A stretch of DNA of 8,145 bases from Burkholderiales bacterium (GCA_947372225.1 CANBSV010000177.1:1-8145), one strand, 5' to 3'. Shown: positions 1 to 7,070, numbered from the stretch's first letter. Numbers and translations: made by a program. Notes: a model not told the origin generated them from the sequence alone.

Positions 1-855
1 TGAGGTAACGATGACGCCCTTGTCGCCAACGGCGATCCACTGGTCACCTTCCCAGCGGACGTTGAGCAGGTGCTCATTCGTAGGGTTTGGAACGTTGACC
101 CAGGTCTCACCGGCATCTGCGGTGGTCATGAGCGTTCCAGTCAAACCGACTGCCACTCCATGCTTTTCATCACGGAACGCAAGGCTCATCAAACTGACTT
201 GGTTGTCAACCTTGATTTCAGTCCAGGTTGCGCCGCCATCCGTCGAGCGCATCGTCAAGCCAGCTTCACCGAAAAGAATGCCGACATTGCCGGCGAAAGC
301 AATGGTGTTGAGGTTCCGGTCGGCTTCGGGGAGCACCCGGGTCCAGGTCAAGCCCTTATCGTCCGAACGCAAAAGCGTGTTGTATTCGCCAACGGCCCAT
401 GCCCTATTTCCGGCGATCTGCACCCGAAACAGCTTGCTGATTTCTGGCTTGGGTGGTGTGGGCTGAGTCGCCTTGTTCCACGTAGCACCGCCGTCGGTGG
501 TGTAGAGAATCAGGCTGTGGTTGCCGACGAGGATCGCGTTTTTATCGTCGTACGCGGCAATGCCCTGGAGGTTCTCCAGAGTCTTGGTCTTCTGAGCAAC
601 CCAAGTCTTTCCACCGTCCTCGGTGCGAATCACCTTACCTGCGGTACCTGCAGCCCATGCCACCTGTTCGGAGGGAGCGGCGACGCTGATGAAGTTGTCT
701 CGGCGCTCGATTGCTTTGGGCTCAACCTTCGTGATGACTGCTTCCGCCTTGACGAAAAAGCCCGCATAAAGAAGGCCCCCAATGATCACGATAGGCATAA
801 CTTGAGGGATGAAATTCAGAACCCTCGTCAGACCGCTCTTTGAATTCTCTACCAC
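1..855 (-). CDS. YCF48/BNR-repeat membrane-anchored protein, partial (C-terminus cut by window edge)
   Basis: Reading the minus strand from a GTG at 855 gives 285 uninterrupted codons running off the left edge. The GTG is supported by AAAGGAGA six bases upstream. Residues 1-11 are polar; about 12-36 form one hydrophobic segment (FIPQVMPIVIIGGLLYAGFF), an uncleaved signal anchor that would leave the rest in the periplasm. After it come five Asp-box repeats of the S/T-x-D-x-G-x-T-W type at about 77-85, 118-126, 163-171, 203-211 and 244-252 (for example RTEDGGKTW, RSTDGGATW). These mark a beta-propeller of the YCF48/photosystem II assembly-factor-like family. In non-photosynthetic proteobacteria such proteins are often found near RND-type transporters and are thought to be envelope-associated; no biochemical role is established. 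It is separated from acxC by a terminator, so it is probably its own transcript. Fold confident, function unknown. Confidence 0.85.
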   Translation of the reverse strand, partial: MVENSKSGLTRVLNFIPQVMPIVIIGGLLYAGFFVKAEAVITKVEPKAIERRDNFISVAAPSEQVAWAAGTAGKVIRTEDGGKTWVAQKTKTLENLQGIAAYDDKNAILVGNHSLILYTTDGGATWNKATQPTPPKPEISKLFRVQIAGNRAWAVGEYNTLLRSDDKGLTWTRVLPEADRNLNTIAFAGNVGILFGEAGLTMRSTDGGATWTEIKVDNQVSLMSLAFRDEKHGVAVGLTGTLMTTADAGETWVNVPNPTNEHLLNVRWEGDQWIAVGDKGVIVTS

Positions 856-928
856 CTTTGTCTCCTTTATGTGGCTCTTCGCGCTTGGCGACTAACCACC
901 GATATTGAATGGTTCAGATAAACAAAAC

Positions 929-949
929 TTGACCCAATCGACAGGTCAA
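929..949. promoter_or_regulatory. Inverted repeat upstream of the YCF48-like gene, possible operator
   Basis: TTGACC at 929-934 and GGTCAA at 944-949 are perfect 6-bp arms separated by 9 bases, giving a centre-to-centre spacing of about 15 bp. It lies about 75 bp upstream of the GTG start of the YCF48-like gene and downstream of the acx terminator, where that gene's promoter should be. The minus-strand TTGACC could also act as a -35 element, but the hexamer 17 bases later (TTTGTT) is a poor -10. A regulator site is inference only. Confidence 0.3.
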
Positions 950-986
950 TTTTCGAGACAACCTTCTTTCCGAGGCTTTTTAAACG

Positions 987-1020
987 AAAAAAGCACGGCC
1001 AGAGCAATCCAGCCGTGCTT
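987..1020 (-). terminator. Rho-independent terminator of the acx operon
   Basis: On the minus strand AAGCACGGC (1020-1012) pairs perfectly with GCCGTGCTT (999-991) across a 12-base loop, and the stem runs into six Ts (992-987). This is the classic intrinsic-terminator layout, 40 bases past the acxC stop. The plus strand has no T-run after the stem, so it terminates in one direction only and should insulate the downstream YCF48-like gene. Confidence 0.9.
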
Positions 1021-1050
1021 CGGATGCCCATTCAAACGAAAGGGCATCCG
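1021..1050 (-). repeat. Perfect inverted repeat (3' UTR hairpin) between the acxC stop and the terminator
   Basis: CGGATGCCC (1021-1029) and GGGCATCCG (1042-1050) are perfect 9-bp arms. Inside them TTC and GAA can pair again after a single A-A mismatch, leaving a 4-base loop, so the transcript would carry a long, stable hairpin starting 9 bases after the acxC stop. It has no T-run and directly abuts the terminator stem. It may protect the 3' end of the mRNA or support termination; the role is inferred. Confidence 0.75.
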
Positions 1051-1059
1051 TATAACAGG

Positions 1060-1566
1060 TTACTCCGCCTTTTCAGGAAGAGGCAGGCAAACCCATTCTT
1101 TGTAGAACGTTTCGATATCAGGTTCGAAGTCGTGAATCACTGGGTACCAAGGGGTTGGAGCCTCCACATCATGGAGAACGCCGCAGCTTGGGCAGTAGTA
1201 CTCACGATAAACCTGCCAGTTCGTGTCTGGATGCATGAACTTTGGATAAACCTCAGCCATGGCTTCAGCGTTGTCACGAACGTAGATGTTCGCGAAAAGC
1301 TTCCAGTTTTCCTTGTAGCCACAGAACTCATGGCCGCAATCACAGATCGTGAGCCACTTCTTGGACTTCGCGGACTGCACGATGTACATGTGCGGGGACA
1401 GCGGGAGAACGATCTTGTCTGGGAAAGACACCGATGCTTGCAGAGCCGTCAGGTATTGCGAGAAACGCTCGCTATCCTTAGGCATCGACAGCATGCGGAA
1501 AGTCGTATCCCAATCGAGCGTTCCCGCTACCATGTTATTGACTTGTTCTTGTGTATATGTCGACAT
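1060..1566 (-). CDS. acxC: Acetone carboxylase gamma subunit
   Basis: This 168-residue protein is the small subunit of the heterohexameric acetone carboxylase, and its length equals the usual length for AcxC. It has a Zn-ribbon-like cysteine arrangement, CDCGHEFC at 75-82 and CPSCG at 125-129. This fits the Zn site known in the gamma subunit, which has a structural role beside the catalytic alpha and beta chains. The N-terminus (MSTYTQEQVNNMVAGTLDWD) and the central KENWKLFANIYVRD stretch are typical of the family. The ATG at 1566 is preceded by GGAGA with 5 bases between. It follows acxB by 43 bases in the same direction and ends the operon, just before the tandem hairpins. There is no sign of damage. 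Acetophenone carboxylase and hydantoinases lack this subunit type, so its presence helps fix the identity of the whole operon. Confidence 0.95.
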   Translation of the reverse strand: MSTYTQEQVNNMVAGTLDWDTTFRMLSMPKDSERFSQYLTALQASVSFPDKIVLPLSPHMYIVQSAKSKKWLTICDCGHEFCGYKENWKLFANIYVRDNAEAMAEVYPKFMHPDTNWQVYREYYCPSCGVLHDVEAPTPWYPVIHDFEPDIETFYKEWVCLPLPEKAE

Positions 1567-1609
1567 CTATATCTCCAAATTTTCAGAATCGTTGTTTAAG
1601 GAATGAAGA

Positions 1610-3934
1610 TCACTCTTCAACCTGAACAACGGTGCGAACGTCAGGCATCAAGGACAGGTCCATCCGGTACTTGGAACCGTACGAAGGAATACCCAGTTCG
1701 GTTTCCAGAACCATCCAGTCAGCAGGCAGATCCCAGAAGGTCTTGAACTTATCCGTCCACTTCGCCGACAAGGCCAGGCTGGTCGCGTACATGTGCTGAA
1801 CTGCTTGCGAGGCATGCTTGTTGATGATGCGGGTGCGCTCTTCCTTCATCCACTCGCGGGTAGGAACCGAACGGGCGATACGCTCCTTGCGGATTTCTGC
1901 ACGGCGGACCTTGGTGGCGGCTTCGTCGATGTGGTAGACGCCCTTGGCATCTTGCGACACCACGGCCCCGTGAACCTTGCGAGCGAATTCAACCAACAGG
2001 AACTTTTGGTTCAGGTCGCTTTCGATGGACTTAACTGCACGATCCAGGGGATCGCCGAAGCCAGGGCCGCCACGGATGTAGTTGAGGTACAGGTCGTGGT
2101 TCGCGTAGCACTCTTCCGTCGTGATGCACTGGTTATCGCGCTTGACAACTGCGGTCGCGTCGATGCTCTGCTCATAGATACGAGCAGTTGGATCCAAGTC
2201 CGCGCCCAGAGGGATGGCCTCGCCATTGGCGATGCGACGCTCCAGACCCGTCTTGTGAGCTTCGAAACGGTAGCCGGTTGCCGATGGGTAACCACCCATC
2301 AGACCCCAGTCGCTGTTCATGTAGCCGTTGCCCATGAAGAACATCGACCAGTCTTGCGAGCCCCAGACCATCCGAAGCGTCTCGAAACCGCAACCACCGC
2401 GGTACTTGCCGTAGCCACCCGAGTTGGCCTTCACGTTGCGACCGAGGTACAGGAGTGGCTCAGCCATTTCCCAGATCTCGATGTCACCCATGTCGCCTTC
2501 TGGGTTCCAGATGGCAGCAGCGTGGTTCAGACCGTCCTTGATAGCGCAAGCGCCGGTACCGCAAGACGAGGCTTCGAAGCTGTTCACAGCATGAATTTCG
2601 CCGTCTTGGTTGATACCGCCGCCTTGCAGCCAGTTCGAGGTGTTGGCGTTACCTGCGTTGGTTTCTTCCAAGTAGCCACGGCTGAAGTAGGCTTGGCTCA
2701 GACCGCGCCACAGTGCAGACCAGCCAGACACCAGGAAGTGCCAAGCGTAGGCGTGACCGGTGCGGCGGTCGTCCGGGTTGCACCACGTGCCCTTAGGCAT
2801 GTGCAGCTCGGTCGCGAGGTATGCACCGTCATTGATACGCTGGGTCGGAACCAGCGTCTGGCACATCGCCACCCACAGACCGCTCGTGAAAGCAACGTGG
2901 TGGGCGTTGAAGGTGTGCCAGCCCCAGCGGCTTGCGCCCTCGAAGTCAAGACGCCACTTGCCATCCGACTTGATCGTCATCTCGACTGGCGAGTGCATGA
3001 TGCTGTCGAGTTTTGCAAACGTCGACGACACACCCACGTCCGGGTGTGCATACGGCACGTCAACAAAAGCCACCTTGCGATAAACGCCAGGCACGCACAT
3101 GGCCTTGATGCGCATGATCAGACCTTGACGGCCCTCTTCAATCACTTCTTGGCCGAATGCCTCGTAGTTCTCGATGCCATCAGCAGCGATGACTTCGTGA
3201 ACGAGCTCACGGATCATGTGGCAGCCAGCGATACGGGTCTTCTCGTCCAGAATCCAGTACTTAGGCGTACGGACCGAACGCTGGCTTTCATGCAGCCAGT
3301 CACGCAGCGGGGTGTCGTTCACACCAGTCTTGCGGCAGGTGATCATGTAACCGTCACCGAAACGTGAAACCTGTCCGGTGTTCATCGAACCAGGCGAAAC
3401 GGCGCCGGTGTCGATCACGTGGGTCACACCACCCACCCAGCCAATCAGACGACCTTCGTGGAAGATCGGCACGATGGTCTGAATGTCGCATGGGTGCACA
3501 TTGCCGATGGCGCAATCGTTGTTGGTGAACATGTCACCGTCAGCGATGCCTGGGTTGGATTCCCAGTTGTTCTCGCACATGTACTTGATCGCAGCACCCA
3601 TCGTTCCGCAGTGGATGATGATGCCGGTCGAGGTCAAGATGCAGTCGCCGACCGCGTTGTACAGCGTGAAGCACAGTTCGCCTTCTTGCTCAACGATCGG
3701 GCTGGCGGCAATCTTCTTGGCGGTTTCACGCGCATGCACCAAACCACCACGCAGCTTCGAGAACAGCTTCTCGTAGCCAATTGGATCACTGTCGCGCAGG
3801 GCCAGCTTGGTCAGACCGTTGTAATGGCCCGTTTCCTTGGTCCGCGCGAGCATCTCATCGCGTTCCTGCTTCAAGGTCTTGCCGTTCTTCAAAAGGTCGG
3901 CAAAACCAACTTCCTTGTTACTCATCATGTTCAT
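1610..3934 (-). CDS. acxB: Acetone carboxylase alpha subunit (hydantoinase B/oxoprolinase family)
   Basis: This 774-residue protein is the Mn-binding catalytic subunit that joins activated acetone and bicarbonate to give acetoacetate. The hydantoinase-B fold is shown by EGELCFTLYNAVGD (about 84-97), the NVHPCD block (145-150), GGVTHVIDTG (168-177), NAGNANTSNWLQGGG (426-440) and the family glycine motif NYIRGGPGFGDPLDR (618-632). His147, Asp150 and His172 line up with the Mn ligands reported for the Xanthobacter enzyme (His150, Asp153, His175; offset of 3), so the metal site looks intact. The ATG at 3934 has AAGGAG 8 bases upstream, overlapping the TAA stop of acxA. With only 12 bases between the genes, translation of the two is probably coupled. 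The protein is cytoplasmic, with no signal or membrane segment. The family also includes acetophenone carboxylase and N-methylhydantoinase subunits, but the near full-length match and the acxC neighbour make acetone carboxylase by far the best call. Confidence 0.96.
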   Translation of the reverse strand: MNMMSNKEVGFADLLKNGKTLKQERDEMLARTKETGHYNGLTKLALRDSDPIGYEKLFSKLRGGLVHARETAKKIAASPIVEQEGELCFTLYNAVGDCILTSTGIIIHCGTMGAAIKYMCENNWESNPGIADGDMFTNNDCAIGNVHPCDIQTIVPIFHEGRLIGWVGGVTHVIDTGAVSPGSMNTGQVSRFGDGYMITCRKTGVNDTPLRDWLHESQRSVRTPKYWILDEKTRIAGCHMIRELVHEVIAADGIENYEAFGQEVIEEGRQGLIMRIKAMCVPGVYRKVAFVDVPYAHPDVGVSSTFAKLDSIMHSPVEMTIKSDGKWRLDFEGASRWGWHTFNAHHVAFTSGLWVAMCQTLVPTQRINDGAYLATELHMPKGTWCNPDDRRTGHAYAWHFLVSGWSALWRGLSQAYFSRGYLEETNAGNANTSNWLQGGGINQDGEIHAVNSFEASSCGTGACAIKDGLNHAAAIWNPEGDMGDIEIWEMAEPLLYLGRNVKANSGGYGKYRGGCGFETLRMVWGSQDWSMFFMGNGYMNSDWGLMGGYPSATGYRFEAHKTGLERRIANGEAIPLGADLDPTARIYEQSIDATAVVKRDNQCITTEECYANHDLYLNYIRGGPGFGDPLDRAVKSIESDLNQKFLLVEFARKVHGAVVSQDAKGVYHIDEAATKVRRAEIRKERIARSVPTREWMKEERTRIINKHASQAVQHMYATSLALSAKWTDKFKTFWDLPADWMVLETELGIPSYGSKYRMDLSLMPDVRTVVQVEE

Positions 3935-3946
3935 GGTTGTTTCTCC

Positions 3947-6094
3947 TTACTTGACTTCAATCAGGTGGAACAGGCGGTGCTTGTCAACACGGGTCGCGAA
4001 GCCGTTTGGAACGACGAAGGTGGTCGCATCGGACTCGATGATCGCAGGGCCGGTGATGTGATTGCCAGCCTTGAGAGACTCCATCTTCCAGATCACAGCG
4101 TCGACCCACTTCTTGTGGCGATAAAAAGGACGGGTGCCAAGGCGGGCATTTGCTGGAGGCACTGGACCTTCGTCCGGATCCTCAGGCAACACCGGCTTTT
4201 GGGTCGCCACAGTACCGCGCAAGATCGCGCCAGTGACCGAGTATCCCAGCTCAGGCGAGCGTGCTGAATTAGCGTAAACGCGACCATAGGTGGTCTCGAA
4301 TGCCTCGACGATCTTGTTCCAGTCGGCAGCGGTAGCAGCCTTGGCAACTGGGGAGATGATTTCGAGGTCGTTCAGCTGACCCATGTACTGCATCTTGTAG
4401 CCAGGGATCAGGAGCACGTCTTCGGGCTTGAAGCCGTTGATCACGAACTCTTCGATCACCTTGACCGACAGCGTTTCCCAAGCTTCTTGCAGCGTCTTGC
4501 AAGCAGCTGCCTTGTCGGCATCAGGAGCAAGTTCCGGCACGCCCAAGTCAACCGACTTGTCGTAGCGGTATTCGAAGTCAGCGCAAGCGCAGCCGAAGGC
4601 GGAGAAGCCTGCAGCCCATGCTGGAACAACCACGTCCTTGAAGCCCACGCCTTGCGTGTAGCCATAGGTGTGGACCGGGCCGGCGCCGCCGTACGAGAAG
4701 CAGGTGAACTCGATCGGGTTGTAGCCGCGAGCGCTGATGTTTGCGCGGAGGTACTCGCTCAAAGTCAGGTCGAGCAGTTCGATCACGCCAGCTGCTGCGT
4801 CTTCAACCGAGAGGCCCAGCGGATCAGCCACTTGCGCCTTGATGTGGTCGCGTGCGCGCTGAACGTCGAGCTTGATCGCGCCGCCCAGGAAGTTCTCTGG
4901 GTTCAGGTAGCCCAAAACCACGTGGCAGTCAGACACCGACACAGTGGTCAGGCCGCTTTCTGGCCAGCAGGTACCAACGCGATAGCCTGCGCTGTCAGGG
5001 CCCAGCTTGATGGACTTGCTGTACGGGTCAATGCGCACGAAGCTACCAGCACCTGCACCCACCGAGTCCATGGCCACCAGAGGCAGCGACAGAACCAGAC
5101 GAGCCATGTCAGGGTCAGACTTGATTGCGAAGTTGCCCTTGGTGATCAGCGCCACGTCGAAGCTGGTGCCACCGATGTCCGAGCAAGCGATGTTCTCGTC
5201 GCCGAGCGCATCACCCAACAGCTTGGAACCGATCACGCCGCCGATTGGGCCCGAAACGATGGTACGCGACAGCTCCTTGGCCTTCCAGCTGATGGTGCCG
5301 CCGTGCGTGGCCATCACGCGCAGCGCGAACTTGGCGCCGTGCTTCACGAAACGGTCGGCCACGAGCTTGAGCGTTGCACGCGATGGTTCTGCGCCGTAGG
5401 CCTCCAGAATCGTCGTGTTCATGCGGTGGCTTTCCTTGCGCGAAGGATAGTAGTCAACCGAAGCAAACACAGGAATCGTCGAGCCCATCTTGGCCAACTC
5501 TTCCTTGACGATGTCACGGGCACGCTGCTCGCTCGTACCGTTCTTGTGAGCCTGCAGGAAGCAGATCACGATGGCCTTGGAGCCAGCATCGACCAATTCC
5601 TTGATGGCAACGCGAACTTCGTCTTCGCGCAGAGGAATCACGATCTTGCCTTGCACGTCAGTGCGCTCGGCAACGCCGCGGGTGCGCGAAATCGGCACCA
5701 ATGGCTCATCGTACTTGTGGGTATTCAGGTGAATACGATCCTCAAGAGCGTACCCGAGGTAGCTCTGCAGGGCACGACCCATCGAATGGACCTGCTCAAA
5801 GCCGCGATTGCACAACAGGCCCACATCGAGGCCCTTGCGCTGCAGCACGCGGTTCAACATGGCGGTGCCCGAATAAACGCACGTCACCAACTCAGGGTAA
5901 ACATCGTCTACCGTGCGACCCCAGTGCGCCAAAGCGTCAACTGACGAGTTGTAGATCGCCAAGGATTCATCTGCAGGGTTGCTCTGCGCCTTACCGACCA
6001 CAAACCGCCCGTCAGCACGAACAAAGAATGTGTCAGTCATGGTGCCGCCGGCATCAATGCCAAGCACCTGAACCGACGAATTTTCCGTTGTCAT
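3947..6094 (-). CDS. acxA: Acetone carboxylase beta subunit (hydantoinase A/oxoprolinase family, ATP-binding)
   Basis: This 715-residue protein is the nucleotide-binding subunit that uses ATP (giving AMP and two phosphates) to activate acetone and bicarbonate. It has the ASKHA/hydantoinase-A signature: the N-terminal phosphate loop VLGIDAGGTMTD (10-21), a second phosphate motif CSDIGGTSFDVA (304-315), and FSYGGAGPVHTYGY (466-479). Other conserved blocks are VMATHGGTISWKAKEL and IVSGPIGGVIG (about 260-289) and the C-terminal GPAIIESDATTFVVP. Start choice: an in-frame GTG at 6100 would add two residues, but GGAGA at 6106-6102 sits 7 bases before the ATG at 6094, so I take the ATG. It is first in the operon, about 90 bases below the predicted sigma-54 start site, and 12 bases before acxB. 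Length matches the family (about 717). No damage is seen. A pure hydantoinase or acetophenone carboxylase subunit is less likely given acxB and acxC. Confidence 0.96.
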   Translation of the reverse strand: MTTENSSVQVLGIDAGGTMTDTFFVRADGRFVVGKAQSNPADESLAIYNSSVDALAHWGRTVDDVYPELVTCVYSGTAMLNRVLQRKGLDVGLLCNRGFEQVHSMGRALQSYLGYALEDRIHLNTHKYDEPLVPISRTRGVAERTDVQGKIVIPLREDEVRVAIKELVDAGSKAIVICFLQAHKNGTSEQRARDIVKEELAKMGSTIPVFASVDYYPSRKESHRMNTTILEAYGAEPSRATLKLVADRFVKHGAKFALRVMATHGGTISWKAKELSRTIVSGPIGGVIGSKLLGDALGDENIACSDIGGTSFDVALITKGNFAIKSDPDMARLVLSLPLVAMDSVGAGAGSFVRIDPYSKSIKLGPDSAGYRVGTCWPESGLTTVSVSDCHVVLGYLNPENFLGGAIKLDVQRARDHIKAQVADPLGLSVEDAAAGVIELLDLTLSEYLRANISARGYNPIEFTCFSYGGAGPVHTYGYTQGVGFKDVVVPAWAAGFSAFGCACADFEYRYDKSVDLGVPELAPDADKAAACKTLQEAWETLSVKVIEEFVINGFKPEDVLLIPGYKMQYMGQLNDLEIISPVAKAATAADWNKIVEAFETTYGRVYANSARSPELGYSVTGAILRGTVATQKPVLPEDPDEGPVPPANARLGTRPFYRHKKWVDAVIWKMESLKAGNHITGPAIIESDATTFVVPNGFATRVDKHRLFHLIEVK

Positions 6095-6140
6095 CTCCAC
6101 GTCTCCATTAAAAAAGCAATCTGGTCTACGCCAATAGCCC

Positions 6141-6154
6141 TTTCGGGCCCGAAA
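6141..6154. repeat. Perfect 14-bp palindrome in the acx leader
   Basis: TTTCGGGCCCGAAA reads identically on both strands. It would lie at about +29 to +42 of the sigma-54 transcript. On the mRNA strand the overlapping sequence GGCCC-GAAA-GGGCU can also fold as a short stem closed by a GNRA-type GAAA tetraloop. A repressor site and an RNA hairpin are both possible; the sequence does not decide between them. Confidence 0.6.
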
Positions 6155-6162
6155 TTACTGAA

Positions 6163-6178
6163 CGATCCACTGAGATCG
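6163..6178 (-). repeat. Short inverted repeat at the start of the acx transcript
   Basis: CGATC (6163-6167) and GATCG (6174-6178) are perfect 5-bp arms around a 6-base loop. They lie at about +5 to +20 of the predicted transcript, so they could form a 5'-terminal hairpin. The repeat is short, so chance is possible. Confidence 0.35.
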
Positions 6179-6190
6179 AACGGTGCTCTC

Positions 6191-6209
6191 ACCGCAAGTA
6201 CGATGCCAA
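6191..6209 (-). promoter_or_regulatory. Sigma-54 (RpoN) -24/-12 promoter of acxABC
   Basis: On the minus strand TTGGCATCGTACTTGCGG carries the invariant GG (6207-6206) and GC (6195-6194) separated by exactly 10 bases, and matches the TGGCAC-N5-TTGC consensus with one change (TGGCAT). The predicted transcript start is near 6182, giving a leader of about 88 bases before the acxA ATG. Acetone carboxylase operons in Xanthobacter are known to be controlled by the sigma-54-dependent activator AcxR, so this fits the biology. IHF and activator-site candidates lie upstream at suitable distances. Confidence 0.85.
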
Positions 6210-6235
6210 TAGAACGCCAGCCCCCAAGGATAGCT

Positions 6236-6248
6236 TAACTTATTGATT
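6236..6248 (-). promoter_or_regulatory. IHF binding site in the acx promoter
   Basis: The minus-strand sequence AATCAATAAGTTA fits the IHF consensus WATCAA-N4-TTR at every position. It is centred near -60 relative to the predicted start site, in a local AT-rich patch. That places it between the -24 element and the upstream near-palindrome, where an IHF-induced bend would bring a bound activator to the sigma-54 polymerase. Confidence 0.65.
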
Positions 6249-6269
6249 TCAATTGGTTTTTTCATCTTT

Positions 6270-6294
6270 GGGGTTACCCTTCAGGGTTTACCCC
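6270..6294. promoter_or_regulatory. Near-palindromic upstream activator site (candidate enhancer for an AcxR/NtrC-type regulator)
   Basis: This 25-bp GC-rich block has outer arms GGGGT/ACCCC and inner arms ACCCT/AGGGT around a central GA (minus strand), with a one-base asymmetry between the half-sites (AA versus A). It can also be read as two tandem units, GGGTAAACCC and GGGTAACCCC. It is centred about 100 bp upstream of the predicted start, a normal place for a bacterial enhancer-binding-protein site. Which protein binds is inference; AcxR is the obvious candidate by analogy. Confidence 0.6.
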
Positions 6295-6376
6295 AGGCCC
6301 GCATCCGGATGGAAGTCGGACGCCCACCAAGTTGACCGTACGTCTTCCGGTCGGCCTCAAGGTCCGACCACGGGAC

Positions 6377-7006
6377 TCAAGCCTTCGCGCTGGGTCGAGC
6401 GCTCACCTCCTCCTGCCAGCGCAGGAGGTTTTTGCAAGTGGCTGGAATCTTGATATCCGACCACCCTGCAAATTCAATACTGCAAAACAACGTGCAGTCC
6501 GCAAGCGTGAATTGGTCGCCAGCGATGAATCGAGTTTTTCCCAACTGCTCGTCGAACTTTTCGAAGAAGCTTGCGAGGCGCATTTTCCCACGCTCGATCA
6601 ATGCAGGAATCTGGGGAACCGGCCCGGCAAACCCAGGCAGCCCGCGATCCTTGAAGGCGTCGGCTGTATTACGGAAAACTTCCCCAGCCGCCATCATTCC
6701 CTCGTCAAACGCGCGGCGCTCCCACATGTCGACAATGGCTTTCTCATAAGGATCGCGACCCAACATCGGAGGATTTGGATAAATCTCTTCGAAATAGCGG
6801 CAGATCGCGATCGACTCACCAATCTGGCGACCGTCGTCCAGTTCCAACATGGGAACCATTGCCTGAGGAAATTTAGCCACATACTCTGGCTTCAGGCGTA
6901 AATTCTCGCCGGAAACCTGAATAATTTCTATATTCAGACCCTTCTCAACGAGGTACATGCGAAGTCGTTTTGGGTTCGGGGCTGCCGCCCAGTCATAAAT
7001 CCTCAT
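6377..7006 (-). CDS. Glutathione S-transferase family protein
   Basis: This 209-residue cytoplasmic protein has the two-domain GST layout. The N-terminal thioredoxin-like domain (about 1-78) contains the cis-proline segment MVPMLEL (50-56) and the Glu-Ser pair that holds the gamma-glutamyl group of glutathione, in GESIAICRYFE (63-73). The helical C-terminal domain has the folding motif FIAGDQFTLADCTLF (160-174) and ends in W-x-x-x-V-x-x-RP. The N-terminal YDWAAAPNPKRLRMYLVEKGL resembles many proteobacterial GSTs of unassigned class. Start choice: an ATG at 7012 is only 3 bases from AGGAG (7020-7016), whereas the ATG at 7006 is 9 bases from it and gives the expected MRIYDW start. It lies upstream of acx in the same direction, but the acx promoter sits in between, so they are separate units with possible read-through. 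Substrate unknown. Confidence 0.9.
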   Translation of the reverse strand: MRIYDWAAAPNPKRLRMYLVEKGLNIEIIQVSGENLRLKPEYVAKFPQAMVPMLELDDGRQIGESIAICRYFEEIYPNPPMLGRDPYEKAIVDMWERRAFDEGMMAAGEVFRNTADAFKDRGLPGFAGPVPQIPALIERGKMRLASFFEKFDEQLGKTRFIAGDQFTLADCTLFCSIEFAGWSDIKIPATCKNLLRWQEEVSARPSAKA

Positions 7007-7043
7007 CTCCATGATCTCCTTTATTTGAAATTGGTTTAAGTGC

Positions 7044-7070
7044 TTTTTATGTGGGCTCGGGGTTTGTCAA
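7044..7070 (-). promoter_or_regulatory. Possible sigma-70 promoter for the GST gene
   Basis: A perfect -35 hexamer TTGACA (7070-7065) is followed after 15 bases by TAAAAA (7049-7044), a mediocre -10. It begins 7 bases past the AbiV-family stop codon and lies 38 bases before the GST ATG. The short spacer and weak -10 keep this tentative. Confidence 0.4.

Noticed and set aside
70..843. A 257-codon plus-strand frame at the left end
   Set aside because: The opposite strand encodes five Asp-box repeats with a good ribosome binding site and membrane anchor; the plus-strand frame is its shadow.
1793..3367. A 524-codon open frame on the plus strand opposite acxB
   Set aside because: It lies wholly antisense to a clearly conserved acxB; its product shows no recognisable motif, and its length is explained by biased codon use on the coding strand.
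3419..4267. A 282-codon plus-strand frame across the acxA/acxB junction
   Set aside because: It spans two genes conserved on the other strand and has no recognisable domain.
4487..5944. A 485-codon open frame on the plus strand opposite acxA
   Set aside because: It is antisense to conserved acxA sequence including its ATP-binding motifs, and its composition (rich in H, R, A, V) is typical of a shadow frame.
6095..6100. GTG at 6100 as the acxA start (two extra residues)
   Set aside because: The GGAGA at 6106-6102 would be only 1 base from this GTG, but is 7 bases from the ATG at 6094, which is the better start.
6349..6369. GGTCGG/CCGACC inverted repeat just after the GST stop, considered as a GST terminator
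   Set aside because: Only 6 bp with a 9-base loop and no T-run on the minus strand; it does not meet the pattern of an intrinsic terminator.
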